DNA from: Kalmusia sp. IMI 367209
Taxonomy: Eukaryota; Ascomycota; Dothideomycetes; Pleosporales; Didymosphaeriaceae
NCBI GenBank assembly: GCA_027946365.1
Contig: JAPEUQ010000006.1
Span: 1,736,001-1,800,000, forward strand
Direction of reading: 5' to 3'
Length of the DNA stretch: 64,000 nt
Of the stretch, positions 52,311-64,000 are shown in pieces. Position 1 is the stretch's first letter. Each line of letters starts with the position of its first letter. A program made the position numbers and the translations under genes. The notes under the pieces are model-generated. The model had not been told where the DNA came from. It was given only the letters and a program-made list of their open reading frames with translations, and searched no databases.

Positions 52311-55300
52311 GCTCGCCATGCCATGCTATGCCGCTTGTAAAAGGCGGTCAGTGGAACGGCCACATCACGCTCGTTCCGCCGTTGCTTTACCACCTAGCTC
52401 GTGTTTCTGTGGACGCTCCACAGGGCTGGCCTCGCGCTTCGTGCTTTTTTCCCGGGGTCTCTCATGTGCGGGCTAATGTAGCTGCATAGGGTGTGCGTTG
52501 CGGAATGTCACTTTTTTTTACCTGTGTAAGGGGAGGTGGGTGGTACGGATTCATTCATGTGTTATGGGTGCCGACGCGGAGTTGATGTATTGAAGGATGA
52601 ATTGAGAGGCGGTGTCTTGGGCTTGATGGCTCTGAAGTATGTGTCGATGGCGTGGTTGTGAGATGGGTCCATGCACAGCTGAATGGTAATTGGGGATTTG
52701 GAGCAGACTTTGAAATGCATCTCTGCTTGTAGTGGGAGAGCACATGGCATGTAGCTAGGTATGTATGATAGCAGCTCGCATTGACTTGTACGTGCTATAG
52801 GAAAATTCTCGAAACAAGTATGCTTCGCTCACGTGGCCGGAATGAGTCTCGCTCCACGCTTCAAGTAGGGGTCTTCTTGAGTCAACGGTTTTAGATCAGT
52901 GTTCTGATTGCCATATATGCGTCTTCCTTTTCCAAAACTCGAACGAAAGCTCCAGGATTTACGTGCACTTGTGTCATCTCTATCGGGCTTCACAGAAGCT
53001 CGCAAAGCCTATCTTTTACCAGTGCAGTGGTCGGTGCAGGTACGCGACGGCCTCGGGATCTTTGCACCGGGGACCACGTGCTTTTTCGACGACCGGTGTA
53101 GACCCGAGTATCATATCATGATCTCAGATGACGCGCTCTCAGGTCATCTCACCAAGAACTCCGGCCTCGTCTTCATCGCGGTACCACTGTAATCTTAGCA
53201 GGGGGGAGTGCGCATCTCACGCTTGGAGCTCCCGCTTTGATCGAGAAAATCAGCCCTGCATACGACAATATAGGTGCTGCAGCTGGTCCCAGGTTCTTCG
53301 CCTTGCAAAGCTGATGTGCCTGAAGGTGTGCCTCGAAACCCACGTCAGATCGGGGACCACGAGAGTAGCTTCCCACGTAAGCCGCCACTAGTGAGAATAT
53401 CTGATCGTTCGGGACGGTCCTTCGCCGCGAAGAGGCCGGGGTACTATTCCTACGTGTAGCTGACGTTTACTTGGAGCTGGCGTTATCTACGGGTCTAGCG
53501 TTGGTGAGCGTTGGGTGATGAGGATCAAGACGAGAAGCGGGAGGTAAGAGGTGCACTTTTCGTTTGTCGGAAACCGTAACATGTACGATGTCCTGAGGCG
53601 TAGCCGCGCCTACAGCGCCTCGTGGGGGGGTTCGGGTTGAAGGATTCGATTCCTAGAGATGATCGAGACTTTTGTTGGCCCGGTGTGGAGGTTCGTGGTG
53701 AAGCTGATTGCACGTGTTTCTGGGGGGTTACAACCGTCGGGATTGAGCGTCGCTTACGTACCGGAGACGGGTTGTCAAATTGAATCTGCAGTCAGCAATT
53801 CCCTAGGACAAAATAGAATCATGTCGTAGTGCAAAATAGGGACACAGTTTCTGATCGATGATTGGGAGGCCAAGGGCCAAGGTTCACAAATACGTCTTGG
53901 TCATATGGTGCCACGCAAAGAGGTGCAACGAAGAAATCGCGTTGCATCGGGCCACACGAGGGACCTGTCTGTTCTACGTCATCGATAGCAAAGATGCTAG
54001 AATGTACGGGCTTAGGTGTGAAGGGACATGGGCGCGGGGATAGTTTTGTTGACGTTACTGCCTCTCGTGCGGTACGTCGTGCCTGCTTCTTCTGACACTA
54101 CGTGCGCAGACTACTGTATTAGGAAATTGCGGACGACTCGACCAACATCACGGCGGTGAAACATGATGGTGCGCAAGTGCCGCTGACCTTGTGCTCATAG
54201 ATAGCCAGTCTCAACCTGTTTTTGAGCTGAGGCTCTGGTCGAAAACCAGGAAGCAGTCCCGCAGGATGCTGGTGTCACACCCAACGGGGCACTGGTGCAG
54301 TAGGTCGTCTGTGAAGGAACGCCAGACCAACTTGGTCTGACATGGCAACGCAGACGCTGCTGCGTGCTCTTCGAACACCAAAAAAGAAAAGAGACCAGAG
54401 CAGAAACAAGTGATCTGGTTCACATTGAACAGCTGGTGAAGGTTAGGCTGACCGGTCGCTGATGGCGCTGCAAGTCCGGATTGGGAACGGAGCATGCGAG
54501 GCAGCGACGAAAACTGTCAGGCTGGATCCAAAGAGGAAAGAGCCGTTGGGTGGTGTGCTGGCGGTTTTGTTTACGAGGCTGACTTGCAGCGTTGTGCCGT
54601 CTCGACGGGTATGAAGGACCCAGTCTCGCGCTCAGCAGATGCGGGCACACATACAATTGGGTCCAGGGCGTGGATGCAACGTCCGTTGCTGGGGAGTTCG
54701 CGTTAGATGTTTTCTACCTTTGCCAGGACTCATTGGTCGACGGTTGTTGTTTTATTACCGAGGATCTACTGCCTGAATATCGATACAGGTCCATGATCCG
54801 GCCGTAACACAAGCTGCCCTCCCAACGGCAGGTTCGAAGGCAGCGAACTGTGTGATGCTCAGCGAGCTGGCCGGTGAGCCTGCGACGGAAGCCGGCCAAA
54901 ACGGCCTTTGTTTTTGGTGAACGCTGAAGACGCCGCCATGGTAGCATGTTCTGAAGCCCAACTAGCCAGGTCCGATGCGATCCTGCCGGCGTACATGCCT
55001 GAGGTGTGGCAGGTAATCTATGTTAAATAGCAAACGGGGATTGCGCAGACGGGAGAAGCTTTCTAGAAGACGACCAGTGCCGAAATGCACTGTATCGCCG
55101 AAGCGCTTCTTGATTGCGGGCAGTGAGTGGGAATGGGGGTTCAGAGAGGTTCGCGCGCGAGACGTCATGCAGCGGACAAAGTTGAGGGAGGGGTTGCGGA
55201 GTGGTTGCGGAGTGGTTGCACTGGCCTGGTGTAGTCCTGTGGTGATGGTGGCAGAAAGCCATGGCAAATAGACGCTAGGGAGCGAGCTGACTGGTGCCGT

Positions 55301-55341
55301 TTGCGATGGACTGCAACGAGCAGGCAGCTTTGCCGGACGTC

Positions 55342-55386
55342 GAGCCAGTCGAGCCAGTCGAGCCAGTTGAGCCAGTTGAGCCAGTC
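55342..55386. repeat. 9-bp minisatellite, five copies
   Basis: Unit GAGCCAGTY repeated five times head to tail; copies three and four end in T, the others in C. The unit length is a multiple of three, so overlapping frames stay open (Glu-Pro-Val on plus, Trp-Leu-Asp on minus), but nothing else suggests coding. Confidence 0.9.
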
Positions 55387-56046
55387 GAGTCTATTGTGGG
55401 CGTGATGATGACAGGTGATGGTGCGGTCATACATGTTGCTGGGAAAGTCGGCAGCAGATTGGGCTTGCCGTCACGCTCGCACCAGCCCCATGCGATCGCC
55501 GGTGAGATGACCGCATCGTCGACAGCGCGGGTGCAGACTCATGGGCATCCATGGGAGCACTGATGGGCAAAAGAGAATGGCCGGCGCCGTCGCTCCCCAA
55601 GCACGACCGTCTGCGTTCCCGTAGATTCCGACGGTGCGCTAGACGGACGCCTCGAGAGCAAAACCACGCCCACGGAACCTTATGGGCAGCCGCCAGCCAA
55701 TCAAGGCGGCCCGGGGCGGCACCACTCCAATAAGGCTGCAGAACCTTCAGGGACGGATTCCAAAACAAGGTTGACGCAAGTCCCGCATCCCGGCCGCCTA
55801 GGACGTGACGGTGCGAGGAGAAAAAGGGGCACTCGGGGCGACGCTCGCTGGCCAGGACGCAAAACGTGGTCGAGCAGGCTGGCGCACCCGCGATGTCATG
55901 CTGAAGGCGAAGCCTCCCGCGTCGCAGCCCAGCACACAACGCGACCGAGGGTGCGAGAAGACGCGCCGCTCTACCCGTCGTTCCCACGCGTCGGCGGCGG
56001 CACCCCGACGCTCCCCAGCTCGAGCACGCACGCCCGCCCACCGCCG

Positions 56047-56062
56047 CTGTCTGTCTGTCTGT
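56047..56062. repeat. (CTGT)4 microsatellite
   Basis: Four perfect CTGT units, followed 30 bases later by a short alternating CG run. Confidence 0.8.
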
Positions 56063-56315
56063 CAGCCCCGGGCTCAGCGAACGCGCGCGCGCGCTGGAGG
56101 ACCACGAAGGATAAAAATGGACGCGCCGCAGCATCGTCTGGCATAAGCGTCACGTGTGGGCTGCACAAGTGCGGCAGCGCGACGAGGGAAAATAGCGTCG
56201 ATAAATACAAAAAGGGGGCTGGCGAGGCCAATCACGCTGGGGGAGCCGGGCGGCGGGCGGTGCTTTTGGGTGCATTTGTTGCCATTTGTGAGCGTTTGGG
56301 CAAGGTGCAGCGCTA

Positions 56316-56336
56316 GGGTCGTGGGTCGTGGGTCGT
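56316..56336. repeat. 7-bp tandem repeat, three copies
   Basis: Unit GGGTCGT occurs three times without mismatch. Confidence 0.85.
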
Positions 56337-57526
56337 GGCACACTGCAGGATCCCATCTTGTCTGTGCCCTTTCCCCCTAGTCAGGTCAAACCAGTCAACA
56401 CCTGGGCCTCCTCGCGAAGGGCAGCCCCCGTTGTCGTCGCAATTTGCGCCCCAAGCCGGCCTTCGTTCGCGCCTTCACACCAGACTCTTCCCCCCCAGCT
56501 GCCCTCAAAACCCACCGCTGTCTGCCATGGCCACTGCGCCTGCTCCTGCTGCTCCGTCGTGACGTCCCGCACCGCAACGCTCGCTAGCATTCACCGCTCT
56601 CTTACTCTCCCGCGCGTGCTCAAGCGCGTCTGCAAGCGGCTCATCAACCGGCGCGCCAGTTTGCCAGCACACCAACGCCGCGACCGCCAGCTCTCCTCAG
56701 CAACGGCCATCCTCTGGCCTCGTCGCAGCTTTCCCCATTCCAGCCTCAGCATCTCCATTATTACCAACTGGCCCACGCCGCTCCTTTTCCCCTCTAATCT
56801 GCCATCGACCCTGGCCTTACCCGAAATTGGCCGCACCGATTCATGCTGAAGCCCATAGTCCCGCCGCTTTGCTTCTCCCTCAGGAAACCTCCCATCAATC
56901 ACAGAGCATCACCTGCACGCGGCGCCCTTTCCAATCCATAGAAGTGGTGTTGTTGTGCGCCCACACGCACCCCCTCGTCCATTCACACACACGTCGCCGA
57001 CCTTGTTTTGACCGCCTCACCACCGCGGCCTCTAAGCGATCGACTGGAGCGCGTCCACCTGCTTTGCGACCTCCTTTCCGCCTCTGTTCCACTTTCCTCC
57101 TCCCCGGACGCACAGTCCTCTGTCACTTATCCTGATTTACAAGCCACCCGCGCTATGGTCACAAAGTAATTCCTCTGTCGCCCGCTAGAACGAGCCTATC
57201 CCGCCCAAGTCTATCCGCCTACCGTGTCCCTGGACCGGCCACCGCACGCCCTTTTCCAACCGTCGTCCCTCATTTCTTCGACACTCCTCCCGTACCTGCA
57301 TCAACCTGGACCCTTACTACTCCTCCTGCTATCGAACGCTCACTTGTCGATAAGCACTGAACCCTTCTCTCCCCTCCCTCAGCTGGACTCGACTCCCCGC
57401 CGTGCACCACTCGTTCACCACTCGTTCACCATCGACATCCCATCACCACATCATTCATCCAACTGAAATGAGCCCAAGGGAGCTGTAGACTTTTGGCATC
57501 CATCTCAAAAAGAACGCCTCGTAGCG

Positions 57527-57577
57527 GTGAGTACACTTGAACCTTTTGACGGTAAAACCCACGCTGATTTGTCTCAG
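57527..57577 (+). other. Probable 5' UTR intron of the kinase gene
   Basis: A consensus donor GTGAGT at 57527, a branch-like gctgat and acceptor TCTCAG at 57577 define a 51-nt intron ending 19 bases before the start codon. Its size matches coding introns in the window. Confidence 0.55.
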
Positions 57578-57596
57578 TTCTACTAAACAACCTAAT

Positions 57597-60021
57597 ATGT
57601 ATCCTGACGCGCAGAACCAGCCGCAGGGCTGGGCGTCGTTGGAGGAGAGGTATGAGGTGATGAAAGAAATCGGCGACGGCAGCTTCGGCAGCGTCGCTCT
57701 TGCCCGCGTACGGACGGCAGGCGCGCACATCGCTCGTCGCGGCACGCTGGTACGTACCATCGCATGTGCTGCAATCACCATCGTCTAATCACCTGCAGGT
57801 TGCCATTAAGACAATGAAGAAGACGTTCGACTCATTTACGGCTTGCTTGGAGCTACGGGAGGTCATCTTTCTTCGGTCGCTACCGCCACACCCGCACCTC
57901 GTGCCTGCCTTGGACATTTTTCTGGATCCTTACAGCCGGAGGCTTCACATAGCTATGGAGTTCATGGACGGCAATCTCTACCAGCTGATGAAGGCGCGCG
58001 ACCACAAGCCCATGGATGCGCACAGCGTGAAGAGCATCCTATTCCAGATTTTGTCTGGCCTTGAGCACATACACCAACGTGAATTCTTCCATCGCGACAT
58101 CAAGCCCGAGAACATTTTGGTCTCGACCTCGCAGCAAAATGATTCATCACATCCGTTCCGGAGATACTCGGCCCTCATGACGCCCCCGTCAACACCGCCG
58201 GTATACACCATCAAGATCGCTGATTTTGGACTGGCCAGAGAAACGCATTCCAAGCTACCCTACACCACATACGTTTCGACGCGATGGTATCGCGCACCCG
58301 AGGTCTTGCTACGTGCTGGCGAATATTCGGCACCCGTAGACATCTGGGCAGTCGGTGCCATGGCTGTGGAGATTGCTACTTTGAAGCCTCTCTTTCCCGG
58401 TGGCAACGAGGTTGACCAGGTCTGGAGAGTGTGCGAGATCATGGGAAGCCCGGGAAGCTGGGTCAACAAATACGGTCAGCGAGTTGGTGGCGGCGAATGG
58501 AAGGATGGCGTGCGCCTGGCTCAGAAGCTGGGCTTCTCTTTCCCCAAGATGGCACCACATGCTCTCGACACGATTCTGCAACCGCCGCAATGGCCCGCCA
58601 GCTTGGCCAACTTTGTCACGTGGTGCCTCATGTGGGACCCGCGAGGGAGGCCAACCTCCACACAGGCCTTGGCCCATGATTATTTCCACGACGCTTTCGA
58701 TCCTCTACGACTGAAGTCCTCCTCTTCGCGACTATTGGGCCGCAAGCAGTCCGATATATCTGGAAAAGACTCGCCTGATGCGTCGCCCAGTCTGACATCC
58801 AAGACCTCCTCCTGGCTAAGACGATCGCTGGTGGCACGAGAGAGTGCTCCTGCCGTTCCACAGCACAGCTCGGCCCAGACGGTGTCGCCACGTCCATCGC
58901 CCGCGCAAGCAAGTGCTGCGGAAGCAAATGCACCAACCAAGCAACGACCCAATCCCACTAAGCGAGCTACGTGGACGAACGGCGTCCCTGCCAACGGAGC
59001 GCCCATCCCAATCTTGCCCTCGATCCGGCCAGTATCTCCCTTGTCGGCAGAAGTCACTGCCCAAGCGAGCGTACGTGCTGCAGAGGGAGACGAGAAGGCC
59101 GCAAAGAAGATTGGCCGCCAGCTTTCCGTTGCTTCGCACGGTAACCATTATGCAGACATACACCGCCAAGAAGCGGAGAGAGCATTGAACGGCCAATCGG
59201 GGCTTGCATCACCGTCGAGCGGACACAAAGAGGGTTTCTTCTCTCATCTGAGGAAAAGAGCCCGCCGTCTCTCCGGCCGCTACCAGACGCCAATGTCGCC
59301 TAATTCGGATGACATCGAAGCTAATGCCGGCTGTGCTCCATGGGCATCCGGGACGAATAGGCAGTCCATGATCATGGATCAGTCACCCATCGCGCCGACG
59401 CCCTCGACAAACTCGGATTTCTCTGACCTCGACAAAGCCCTGCAACATGTCCGGTGTAGTCTGGAAGCACCACCGCAACCTAGCAATGTGACCAAGAGTG
59501 CTCGCATCGCTGCCAATCCGATGCTCAAGCGTCACCATTCACTGAATCACGGACCTGAGAACCGGACATCAGAGCCTGGTGCCCCTCAGGCTGCTGGTCC
59601 GATTTCGAGCAGAACGAGGCGCGCGCTTCAAAACAAGTCGAATCCCTCAAACAGATATGAAACTCCCAACGAAGAGGAGGAACTCTTGAGCGAGGTGCTT
59701 GCATCTGCCCACAAGGCAGTGAAGAAGCTTGACAGAAACGCTCAGGCTGCTCCCGAGAATCAACGGAGAGCTCATCGACCGGCTTATGTTGACGGGAATG
59801 CCGCCGCCTCGTACCTGACACCGTCGCCATCCGCAAACCGCAACGGTGTGGGCTTCGGGCAGACGCCTTACGCTACTACACCCACCAAACCGCTCGAAAT
59901 CTCGAAAACGCGTGCTGCCAAAGACGAAGGGCCTGCGAAGTGGCCGACGCCGCCCGACGATAACGACTGGGCCTCTAGCGTGGCTGCCAGCCTCCTGGCC
60001 ACCCAATCCATGTATAGGTGA
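57597..60021 (+). CDS. IME2/MAK/RCK-type protein kinase
   Basis: Two exons, 57597-57749 and 57799-60021. Total 2,376 nt, 791 residues. The kinase domain covers about 18-355: glycine loop GDGSFGSV (26-33), VAIK with Lys55, HRDIKPEN (149-156), DFGLAR (193-198), activation loop PYTTYVSTRWYRAPE with the T-x-Y site (207-209), then DIWAVGAMAVEI and RGRPTSTQAL. The loop-to-lysine spacing is longer than usual (RTAGAHIARRGTL), and a Ser/Pro-rich insert lies between catalytic and DFG motifs, both seen in fungal Ime2 relatives. The tail is long, basic and Ser/Pro/Asn-rich and likely disordered and regulatory. Ime2-type kinases drive meiosis in yeast and light or nutrient-controlled development in filamentous fungi. 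Confidence 0.93.
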
Positions 60022-61499
60022 TTGTCGCCATCTCTATACTATCTGGCATATCTGGACTTGCATTCTCTACGCCTTCTTTCGCTCCATAATTAGTGTAATA
60101 CGGGGACTCCATCTGCGGCTTTCATATACTAGCGTCTATCGTCGGATACATTCGGGGCTCGCGCCACCACTAGACGTTCACGGTTGACGACCACATCCCG
60201 TCAGGAACGGTGCACGAGTCAAGAAGGGTGTTAGACGCACACAAGTCGCATCTGGAAAAGCGGAACAACAACCGCAGTTTTGGTTTTGGTGTTTTGGGGG
60301 CGCACTGCATGCTCATTCCATCGTTCTTTACCCGTCATTTGGTGTCGCTGTACTTCAGCCAGCATTTTCAACCTTCGCTCGCTCTTGATCTTCCACGGTA
60401 CAACATCTAAGTTGCATTTTCAGCAGGGATTTTCCTTTTTCCAGGAGTGGGAATTATCGTGGTCATGTTTCTGTCTGTTCGCGCGTGGACAGGCCCCCGC
60501 TGCATAATCACCCAATTTCCTTTTTAGTTTCATTCAAGGGGCAACAGCTGTGTAAGAGATACCTTGCTAGACCGAGCGCGCGCTTTTCTTTTGGATCATT
60601 TCCTTTCTCCATTGGCGAATACCCCCAAATTTGGCATTTTGCATTTGCGACATCATCATTACCATACTACACCTTATTACGCTGTTTGGATTGAGCGGTT
60701 GGAGCGTCACCAGTTGGATGTTGGGCGACCGGGGAAAAAGAACGAAAAATATTTGTAGCTAGTGCCAACATTTCTCCTTGTCTCGCCAGACTGCTCCAGT
60801 TCCCTTTATTTTTTTTATCTCCTTTGTGACAACCATGTTTCCTTTGTTTGTGTTTATAGACGCGCTCTTTGAGCTGGGATTATCTCTCTTCCGCCCCAGA
60901 CTGTACCTTGTAACCTTATAATACGCAAACTGGCCATTGCCCAGGGTCGGCAATGTCCGAACTTTGTACACTTCCACACACACACTTTACCCCATGGCAG
61001 AGCGTCCGATCGCCTCGCCATGCTAATCTCGGGGGGATTCTAGGAATCGGGAACGTTGGATGGAGGACTTTTTTGATACCACGGCGGCAGACAAACGGTA
61101 GGGGGGACGCGGGCATACACACACACGTATATACATAGCTCCAGGCTGGGCCGGGACAGTCCGTCAGACTGCTCTGCTCGTCGACCCTGTACCATTTTCT
61201 TATGTTAGATCGAATCCGAGAACTTCGTTCGATGCTTGCTGCAAACACGTCTCCCATCCCCTCCTTTTCCCGTCATCTCTTCTGCTTTGCTTTGCTCGGC
61301 TTGGTTTACTTGCCTACTTTGTAATAACGATGACGACGATGACGATGCTCACTTTCACAACACATAACATCCCATGCCCCTGCAAATACAAACTTTGCCC
61401 TACAAGATCCATCCCAGCTCGCTGCGCAAGCTCCCCCTTTCAGCTCGCGCGCGCGCCGCACGCATACCACCTTCCCCCCTTTCCCCAGCCTCCGAAAGG

Positions 61500-61511
61500 A
61501 AAAAAAAAAAA
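61500..61511. repeat. A12 homopolymer
   Basis: Twelve consecutive A at the edge of a GC-rich stretch; length may be unreliable. Confidence 0.75.
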
Positions 61512-61676
61512 TAACGCCGTCTGAACAGCTGCAAGCCCCTCCGTCTGCGGCTGCAAAACGTGTACATTCTCGTCGTGGAATGTCGCACGGCAGGAAGACG
61601 GCGTGGGCTAGGGGGGTCCCGGTGTGTGTGCTGCGGTGGTCGTGTGCGTGGGCTGAAAAGGGAGCGGGCCGTCGCG

Positions 61677-61692
61677 CGTGCGTGCGTGCGTG
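61677..61692. repeat. (CGTG)4 microsatellite
   Basis: Four perfect CGTG units within a GC-rich spacer. Confidence 0.8.
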
Positions 61693-62109
61693 CTGCGTGC
61701 GAGCGGCGCGGGCGCGCGGCGGGTTGTTACAGTAGTGTACCACCGATTTTCGTTGCGGGAGCGGCGTAGGTCGGCATGGGCTGGGCTGCAGGTGCCCGCA
61801 CGGGGGTGTGTGACAGCGGGATAGGTATTTGTGTGTGTGTGGCTTTTTTCCAGTCTGGGCAGGCATGTTTGCATTTATGATGGTAATTCAGTGCATGGCT
61901 TTCGTGTTGTTTTTGAGTCACTGGGTTTCGGTGTGAGCGTTTTTAAACTGTTTGAGGGTGCATGGTGGTGGTGGTAGTGATTCCGATAAGCGGACTGCCA
62001 ATGTTCTATTTGACTATGTCCCATGCTGCGACGACGCCTGCAAATGCTTCATTCATTCCCGTCTAGAACGCCCGTTCCATGCTCGTGGCTCTGCTCGTAT
62101 CGAATATGC

Positions 62110-64000
62110 TCACCATCCTCCGCCGATGCTGCTCGCGAGCCCGGCAACCCTCTCGACGTCGTTTTGTTTCTTGCCCACGTCGCTTTCTACCTTGCGATAC
62201 GAAGTATATACCAGACTCTGCATATCGACGCCGGTGACGGTGGACCAGTGAGCCAAAATTCCCTGGATGTACTTCCTCGAAATGCCATTGACTGCGTCTC
62301 CGTCCATGTGGCCGTTTAGGCCGTTGGTATCGGCGTCCTGCATCTCCCGATCACCATCGCCGTCGACTTCGTCTTCCGAGCCGGAGAAGTACGCTTCATC
62401 CACTCTGCCTTGCCACTCTTTCTGCTCCTTCGGGCCAGGCCGGGGAGGCACCACGTCCCCGTTGACAGCCTGCACTCCCTCCGCTGCTCGCACGTCTTCC
62501 ACTTCGCTGACCTTGACCTGTCCTCCGCCATTTGTGCATCCTCCCGGACACGCCATGACTTCTACGTATGCGTAGTCTCTTACTCCTTCCACGGCTGCGC
62601 CGTTCGCTCCGGGCCTCCGGCTCACACCCGTCCTTGCGCCAGGCATCTTGCTGATCTTTGCGGGCTTCAGCCGCCGGACGAGGTTCTGGATGTTGCGGAA
62701 ACCGTAGTAGCGCGCCGTCTTGATGATGGTTTCTGAGCCACGTACGAGCGAGTAGTCGATCACATCCGCGTTCCTCCCCTTTGACACCACGATCTCCGAG
62801 CCGGGATTCTGTGCTTGATATGTATGTAGTATATGGTACAGGTAGCCACCCGAAGACCCAGCGTCCGGGCTCTGGTTCTTCCGGCGAGAAGGAGGGAAGA
62901 GGAAAGCGTCCAGCCTCGGATCGGGGAAGGGCGTTCGATGTGAAGATGGAAGCGGGGTTCGAGGGAGCGTCGAGAAATTGATCTCGCGCGCGGCAGCCAG
63001 ATGTAGCAGTTCGCGGGCAGTAATCACGCAGTCGACGTCTCGTACGGGGTCCTGCGAAGAGGTATGGTTCGGGAGCCATGCGGAGGAAGTGAGCTCGCTC
63101 CTGCTAGCTTCAAGCTTCTTATCGAAGCACGGCATGATGGCGAGATGCCATATCTGAGAGGGTGAGACATTGTATCGCTGGCTGAGAACCGACTTCAGCA
63201 GCGTTCCAGTTAAGGCTTGTGGCGACTTCATGCGCGAGAGGTGTGGAAGGACGTAGGGGTGTGTCTTCTCGGCGTAGCATATCCAGCCGGGACATGCCGA
63301 TGTAAGGATGGGCTTCTTTGGTGTGGTATTGATGGCCCCTTCTGATCCAAGCTCCGTTGGGGCGTTCGAAGCCTCTGGTGTGAGGGCCGTCGCCACCTCA
63401 TCGGCTGCCGCCACCAGGCAAGCCTCCCGGACTACGTTGGTGTCGATAACCCAGGTGAAGTCGCTGCCAGTATATCCACCAGCTTGTAACCCAGACGGGC
63501 CGCTGAGCAATTGCGTGATCATGTTCCCTGCTTCGGCCTCGGATACTGAGAAGACTGCGGCCAGGCTTGCGCGCGTCTGCGGCGACACACTGGCCACGAA
63601 CAATTTCCCCTCGACATGATGGCCATTCAAGCCATTCACTATTCCGTTGCCTGTGCCATTCTGTGCTGCCCAGGGCGCGCGTAACGATCGGTACGTGTCG
63701 AGGGTACTGAGGACCTCAGTATGCGACTGGAGCGAGACCAGCATTGCCTCTGCGCTGGTGACGCATCCTGAACACGCCAGACAGTCGGTCAGCGATATTT
63801 GAGCAGGAGGCGGGGGTTGCGAGGCAGCGACTTTGTCTTCTGTTGTGACTTCGTAGGCATTCTACCATTTGTCAGTATACGCCGATGACGGCATGCGAGC
63901 ACACGGGAGTTTTCGCACAGAATTGTCTTCCGGCTTTGCAGCGGGTAGCGTTTCTATGGGCTTTATGCATGCGACACCGGGCGATATGAAGTCGTTCAGG
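62110..64000 (-). CDS. NAR1: Cytosolic Fe-S assembly factor NAR1, 5' end beyond window
   Basis: Exons 64000(+)-63919 and 63861-62110, with a 57-nt intron. 610 residues are visible; the ATG and roughly the first ten residues lie past the right edge. LNDFISPGVACIKPIETLP matches the Nar1 N-terminus and supplies the first Cys of the N-terminal [4Fe-4S] site. CLACSGC in TDCLACSGCVTSAEAM supplies the other three. The hydrogenase-like domain has TSACPGWICYAEKTHP, SPQALTGTLLKSVL and IMPCFDKKLEASR, and a late CPGGCTNGGGQ, all cluster ligands of the C-terminal site. An acidic, Asn/Gly-rich insert separates this from the closing YTSYRKVE. Nar1 works with the CIA targeting complex to put Fe-S clusters into cytosolic and nuclear proteins. 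Confidence 0.96.

Larger units (their letters stand above)
52001..57526. other. Long gene-free region leading to the kinase
   Basis: Mixed composition. 52.1-52.4 and 55.6-57.4 kb are GC/C-rich with overlapping frames caused by bias. A plus-strand frame with ATG at 52917-52919 and stop at 53190-53192 (91 codons, MRLPFPKLERKLQDLRAL..) has unremarkable codon use but no known motif. Several short tandem repeats lie here. The C-rich 56.3-57.5 kb stretch is probably the kinase promoter and leader. Confidence 0.35.
60022..62109. other. Convergent intergenic region kinase/NAR1
   Basis: Two kb between converging genes. 60.3-60.9 kb is T-rich; 61.4-61.8 kb is GC-rich with simple repeats. Frames at 61306-61866 on the minus strand reflect that bias. 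No gene supported. Confidence 0.4.

Noticed and set aside
53640..53665. T-arm-like ggattcgattcc, possible tRNA
   Set aside because: No matching acceptor, D or anticodon arms could be laid out around it.
55427..56316. Overlapping 235- and 181-codon frames on opposite strands
   Set aside because: Arg/Ala/Pro-rich products of GC-rich DNA with no recognisable domain; likely kinase upstream region.
61306..61866. 186-codon minus-strand frame
   Set aside because: Runs through simple repeats and an A12 tract; composition artefact.

Overview
The window reads as nuclear DNA of a filamentous ascomycete (Pezizomycotina). A Dothideomycete is my guess from general protein style, not a firm placement. The signs are single-copy eukaryotic housekeeping genes split by short introns (44-168 nt, mostly about 50, almost all GT..AG), a fungal Zn2Cys6 regulator, fungal-type IME2-like kinase and PRMT5/Skb1 proteins, and no operons. 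I saw no rRNA, tRNA, CRISPR array or intact transposon. All gene models come from my own reading of splice sites and family motifs; I ran no searches.

Layout. 0.6-1.2 kb: APQ12-like membrane protein. 2.6-4.6 kb: UPC2-like zinc-cluster regulator, minus strand, with a frameshift. 5.7-7.5 kb: nucleoside hydrolase (-). 8.1-9.2 kb: ERV29/SURF4 cargo receptor (-). 10.7-20.6 kb: a dense block of IMP4 (+), RPA43 (-, frameshifted), PRP43 (-), PRMT5/Skb1 (+) and a DUF423 membrane protein (+). 20.9-22.4 kb: bicovalent FAD oxidase (-, frameshifted). 23.6-29.4 kb: two small lysine/cysteine-rich ORFs, a single-pass membrane protein, a protein with two similar halves and a GNAT acetyltransferase. 30.0-32.9 kb: DENN-domain protein (-). 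35.1-36.5 kb: BCD1 HIT zinc finger (+). 43.1-48.5 kb: a 1,723-residue kinesin (+). 57.6-60.0 kb: IME2-like kinase (+). 62.1-64.0 kb: NAR1 (-), whose first codons lie beyond the window edge.

Two long stretches flanking the kinesin (36.5-43.1 and 48.5-57.6 kb) hold no gene I can support; part of the first is AT-rich.

Functionally, IMP4, RPA43, PRP43 and, farther on, BCD1 all serve ribosome production (SSU processome, RNA polymerase I, pre-rRNA helicase, box C/D snoRNP assembly). The most useful observation is that three otherwise well-conserved reading frames (zinc-cluster regulator, RPA43, FAD oxidase) are each broken by one extra base in a G/C run, always at a GGG or CCC codon. Homopolymer over-calls are the plainest explanation, but the pattern deserves a direct check.
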